A DNA stretch of 64,000 nucleotides from Megalonaias nervosa (taxonomy: Eukaryota; Mollusca; Bivalvia; Unionida; Unionidae), in the NCBI GenBank assembly GCA_016617855.1, contig JAECUM010003680.1:160062-224061 (forward strand), written 5' to 3'. The notes under the pieces were generated by a model. The model did not search any database. It saw only the letters and a list, made by a program, of their open reading frames with translations, and was not told the origin of the DNA. Shown here piece by piece: positions 60,341 to 64,000 of the stretch. The number at the start of each line of letters is the position of its first letter. The first letter of the stretch is position 1. The position numbers and the translations under genes are program-made.

Positions 60341-60760
60341 CAGCTGTCTCTTGTTATAATATGCTTTGTTATAGAGTCAGCTTGGAAATCACCTCATGAT
60401 ACCTCCTGGTTTGACGCAGTGTAATCAGCACATCACTTATTTCTGCATGGTAGTATTGCAGATATATGGATACAAGTGGCAATATTGAAAGTATATAGTT
60501 TCATTTTTATGGTTCACCCTAAAATCGTTGTTTGAAGTTTCATCAGATTCCGTAAATTCTTTGTCAGCCCTCTTGAAAAGTTGCTGTATGTCTTCATCTG
60601 TCATTTTTTCCCACACCTTACAGAAGACTTTCCTAGGCTGTACTCCCTTCCAGTGGCTTTCTTACCATGTGCTTCTGTATAGGCAATGATGGTTAGCTGG
60701 TCTTTTGCAGTGTACAAGTTTTTTTTAGACTGCCCTTCCACATATTTCTTCTGACTAGGC
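60341..60760 (-). mobile_element. Fragment of a third pogo/Tigger-like element
   Basis: The left edge is TA-CAGCTGTCTCTTGTTATAAT, typical of Tigger-type ends. A broken transposase N-terminus reads toward it on the minus strand. The right side stops at a C run (60760-60772), where homology to the 23553 repeat begins, so the other end is lost. Confidence 0.7.
60490..60756 (-). pseudogene. Broken pogo-like transposase N-terminus
   Basis: The minus strand reads KKYVEGQSKKNLYTAKDQL, TIIAYTEAHGKKATGREYSL and GKSSVRCGKK, matching the psq/Brinker-type helix-turn-helix of pogo transposases (YTxxxKLxxIxYAEExGNRxAxREFxVxExxVRxWRK). A frameshift at the GGGAAAAAATGA run follows; the shifted frame continues TDEDIQQLFKRADKEFTESD. 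Differs from the CENP-B-like domain at 9213, so it is another family. The catalytic domain is absent. Confidence 0.75.
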
Positions 60761-60783
60761 CCCCCCCCCCCATGTGTTTTCTG

Positions 60784-61035
60784 GTTTTAAAATTAGGGTA
60801 GGTATATATAATGTACTAAGTGCTTCAAGTACCAGGGCAAAACTGGCTCAATTAGATTCACAAATCAATTTCAGGAGAAAAAATTTAAAATATTTTTACA
60901 GGGGTGGATGGGGTGGGGGGAGGAGAAAAAATGCTGGAGTCGGCAGCGAAAAACAGGGACGGTTGGCCAACTGCAAACACATATTTCTTTGCCCTAAATT
61001 TATTTGTTCAGATTCAAGAGTCAACAAAAGATACT
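60784..61035 (+). repeat. Dispersed repeat shared with 23553-23835
   Basis: Uninterrupted copy of that repeat, including TTTTAAAATTAGGGTAGGTA, TATAATGTACTAAGTGCTTC and CGGCAGCGAAAAACAGG. Has an A/G-rich insertion around 60900-60930. Confidence 0.75.
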
Positions 61036-62588
61036 ATGTAAAATTTTAGTCCCAGTATTTGTTTTAAATATCATGACACCTGAAGTATGTTTCAGTGTCC
61101 AAGCTAGAATTTATGACAAGAGTGTATTGTAATTATGTTTCACAGTTAATTAGACATTGATCACTTTATTGTAACAGGGATATTAAAAATATTGCAGTTA
61201 AAGGTGAGAAATAAAACAAAGAACCAAACTTATTTTATGAAGAAAAGTAAATAAATTGGAAATTTACCTAGACAGTGTACTTATGTTCAGCACATCAAGG
61301 CTTTAGCCGTCCCTGATTACCTTGAAAAGACCATTCTGTGTCAATGAAGGATTGATCTCTGTATTTTCACAAAGAAATGTCATGTACGTTGATTTAAGCT
61401 GAGAAATAAAACTAAGATACCAAGTTTGATTTGCAAAGAAAAAAGTATTTGCAGGTTTCATACATGAACATATTTCGATTTATGTTACGTCTCACTTTTA
61501 AAACAACAATCTTGTCATGATAAAAGGATGTCACCTAAATGTGCCCATGATAATATTAACACTGTTTGAATTATAAATAATATATTTCATATGAGCCATG
61601 AATAAAGAAATTAATAAATGAATTTTTTAAATATTAAATTAACAGTTGTCTAATATTGAACTTTTACGGATACAGTAATCATTTGTTTTGCACAGCATCA
61701 TGACAAACAAGACAGTGCAGAACAACAGGTTATCAGTCGTATTTACCTGTATTCGAAGTTGAGTCATTGAATAAAAAGCTACACAGTGATGTGAAAGGAA
61801 CTGTGTTTATTAACATAAGCAATCAAAGAACAACACCATCAAGTATTTCATTCCTTAATAAGGCTAGTAAACAACTTAGTTACAATGGGCTGGATATAAC
61901 ATTTGATAATGGGTGAATGCGACATATTTAGGCCACTTTAGTGTCTTGATCCTTTTATTAGATTGACCCAGAAAAATTTCTTTATTTTATTCTTGTATAA
62001 AACATGTACCTTCTTCTGAGAGAAAAGAAAATTGATACAATTATTTTCTATTTGACCATTTTGTAATTACTTGTCAACTTATTTTTACTAAACTAACATA
62101 AACAATTGCTTTTGATGTTAGAGTTATCATTCGTAATTATATGTTCTGAACAACAATTTTCGCTGTCATAAATTTGAAAGCTTTGATTTAATTAGTGAAT
62201 CAAGGCCAAGAGAACATGACCTCCTATTGTTGTCCATCAGATCCACTTCTTAAAAGCAGATTTCATTTGTAATTAGGATGATAAAAAAATCAGACTGAAA
62301 ACAGAGCATGTTATTATAAACATAAAAATATGGTAATTAAGCAAATCAGAATCAGTATGACCTTTGGCAATTAGTGAAATTGATCAGGGCTCGTGATACT
62401 TTGACAATGAAGGCACTCTATTAAATAAACTTGGGATGTGCTCGATTCAATTTAAAGTCAACAGTAACAATCTTGTATATTTATTTTCTTGTGTATTTTA
62501 ATATAACCTACAGTCACCAAGAACTTTAATGTGCTGACAATGAAAATCCAGGTCATTGGCCCAAGGGTACAGCCTAGAATGATTGGTT
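61036..62588. other. No gene seen
   Basis: AT-rich DNA with no supported frame and no classified repeat. Confidence 0.5.
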
Positions 62589-62815
62589 TGATTTTGTGGG
62601 TTTATCACCATTATTCAGCACATGACAGGCTATACATTACAATCATATATTTGGTGGAGGATGACTCCAGGAAGAACCACCAGCCCACAGGATGATAATT
62701 GGTAAAGTGTTCTCACATTCCCATGTTGGCTAAACTAAGACCGACATGGACATAGTTGGATGTGAGTAATCTGTAAAGGTGAGTGCCTTAAACCATTCAG
62801 CCAACCAGAACCCTA
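62589..62815 (-). mobile_element. SINE family A, old diverged copy
   Basis: Recognisable blocks on the minus strand of the SINE: TATTCAGCACATGACAGGCT, ATATTTGGTGGAGGATGACT, AAGAACCACCAGCCCACAGG, and CCTTAAACCATTCAGCCAAC at the head. No target duplication can be seen. Confidence 0.8.
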
Positions 62816-62884
62816 GTCTCAAATGAACCCAGCAGTCCTAAAATCTGATTATCATACATTGTTATGTAACGGTGAAATGTTATA

Positions 62885-63047
62885 CAGTAAAATCTGTCTT
62901 GAGAGACCACTTTTTTTTGGGAGACAAGGATTACTATGCACAGATTTATTGATTATTTAGTGTTATGACCTGTTACAAGAGACCACCTGTCTTGTGAGAC
63001 CATTATTTTTTGGCAGTAGGGGAGGTCTTTCAAGACAGGTTCTACTG
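62885..63047. mobile_element. MITE family K, complete with TA flanks
   Basis: TA then CAGTAAAATCTGTCTTGAGA at the left; TTTCAAGACAGGTTCTACTG then TA at the right: ~24-bp inverted ends beginning CAG, as in pogo/Tigger. 163 bp, non-coding. Internal words ACAGATTTATTGATTAT and GTGTTATGACCTGTTA match 43691-43868. Confidence 0.93.
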
Positions 63048-63125
63048 TACTAGTATACGCATATATGCACAAAAGTAAAAAAAATGAACTGGACCAATGT
63101 CGGCTTTCTCATTTAGACCAATATA

Positions 63126-64000
63126 CACCACTCCCTCAATAACTCACGCACAACGGGGTCCACAAACATAGACCGCGCTATAAGCGAGGGTGCGAGTTAC
63201 CAAGGGACCTCCAAAAATTGGAAAAAAATCACTTGGACATCGAGAAAACAGCGGGGTGAGTGGGTGTCGGGGTTAGGGAACTTCGCTGTTTAATGACTGA
63301 ATCCTCATTTTACATTCACGTCGATAATAATTTTTAATAACGCACTTTTTCTAATGAAGTTGTTCGTTATTCTGTTTAAATAACATTTCTTTTCAAAATG
63401 TCCAACATGTGAAAGATCGTTCCAACTGGTTTCAACAACCATTACGTTTACACGAAAACGTATGTATTACGTCACTGCTTTTTGTTTTCTTGATGAGTCT
63501 GGTTCCCGGAGTAGTATGGCATTGTATCCTGCCAAATTGGGAGTCAAAAGAGCAGGAAACTAGACTAACTGTTGATACACCACCAAACAAGATTCCTTTT
63601 GTTAAAAAAACTAGCAAAATTTTCATGAGACAATTGTCTACGTCGAATCTCAATTTTTGTACTGTTCAATTAATACAGTATTGATATTGTGATTTCATTG
63701 GAAGTAATAATGAAACGTTTTATTATTCTTGAGGATATCTCAAAGTGCCAGTTCAAGAATTCTCTGAAACTCGCTTGCCCACAATGGTCCGTATCTGTGA
63801 AACCAAGTTCTTTATTTTACAAAGTATTGTATTCTTTTCGTTTGGTTGCCATGCTATCTTTGATCACAGTTACCAATGAGTCGATTAATTTAAGGTAGTT
63901 TATGTTACATACACAATAACATTTATAACAGTGTTCAATTGATCAACTGAAGTGAGTTCACCCGACATACGACCGGGGCAGCTAGATTTTAATTTTGTAG
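63126..64000. mobile_element. Non-autonomous Tigger-like element, cut by the window edge
   Basis: Starts TA-CACCACTCCCTCAATAACTC and matches 51402-52280 throughout (for example ACATACGACC near both ends of the aligned part). Contains the same TAGTCTGGTTCC hairpin (63496-63568). The right end lies beyond the window. Confidence 0.92.

Overview
The window reads as nuclear DNA of an invertebrate animal, most likely a mollusc or related lophotrochozoan; the taxon is inferred, not shown. It is AT-rich, has no long open reading frame, and carries two tRNA-derived SINE families plus remnants of pogo/Tigger-like, piggyBac-like, hAT-like and LINE elements, many microsatellites and foldback DNA. No rRNA gene, genuine tRNA gene, operon or CRISPR array was seen. 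Most short ORFs are chance frames in AT-rich or repeat DNA.

Layout. 0-8 kb: microsatellites, a 55-bp-arm foldback, a MITE with ~50-bp inverted ends, a deleted pogo-like element (3.6-5.1 kb) and the first copies of a double-hairpin MITE. 8.1-10.4 kb: a complete Tigger-like transposon with both inverted ends and TA flanks, a decayed CENP-B/Jerky-type transposase and a MITE nested in it. 11-13.4 kb: double-hairpin MITEs and a SINE pair. 15.4-16.6 kb: a piggyBac-like element bounded by TTAA. 18.2-20.4 kb: a second pogo-like element, opposite in orientation to the 3.6 kb copy and with the same C-terminal truncation. 21-32 kb: a dispersed family with a ~130-bp internal tandem array, a 25-bp minisatellite, LINE 3' ends and SINEs, one with a perfect 12-bp target duplication. 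34.9-37.7 kb: a hAT-like element holding a 255-bp near-perfect palindrome. 41.9-43 kb: a piggyBac-like relic with the N-terminal part of a transposase, its right end lying at a TTAA of a SINE. 43.6-49.1 kb: MITEs, a SINE with 12-bp target duplications and a complete piggyBac MITE. 51.4-53 and 63.1-64 kb: two non-autonomous Tigger copies, the last cut by the window edge.

Host coding sequence is scarce. The best candidate is an exon-like segment at 55392-55605 (strong 3' splice site, 70 open codons, stop). Weaker exon-like segments lie at 25784, 38599, 45841, 46351, 57044 and, on the minus strand, 50245. None matches a protein family I recognise, and I cannot join them into one gene. If real, the window is largely intronic or intergenic DNA of one or more intron-rich genes filled with transposon debris.

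The main unexplained patterns are the double-hairpin MITE (four copies of one ~14-bp motif in two inverted pairs), 33-36-bp subterminal tandem repeats at the ends of three different piggyBac-like elements, and several element families with different interiors that share the terminal octamer TACCGTAT.
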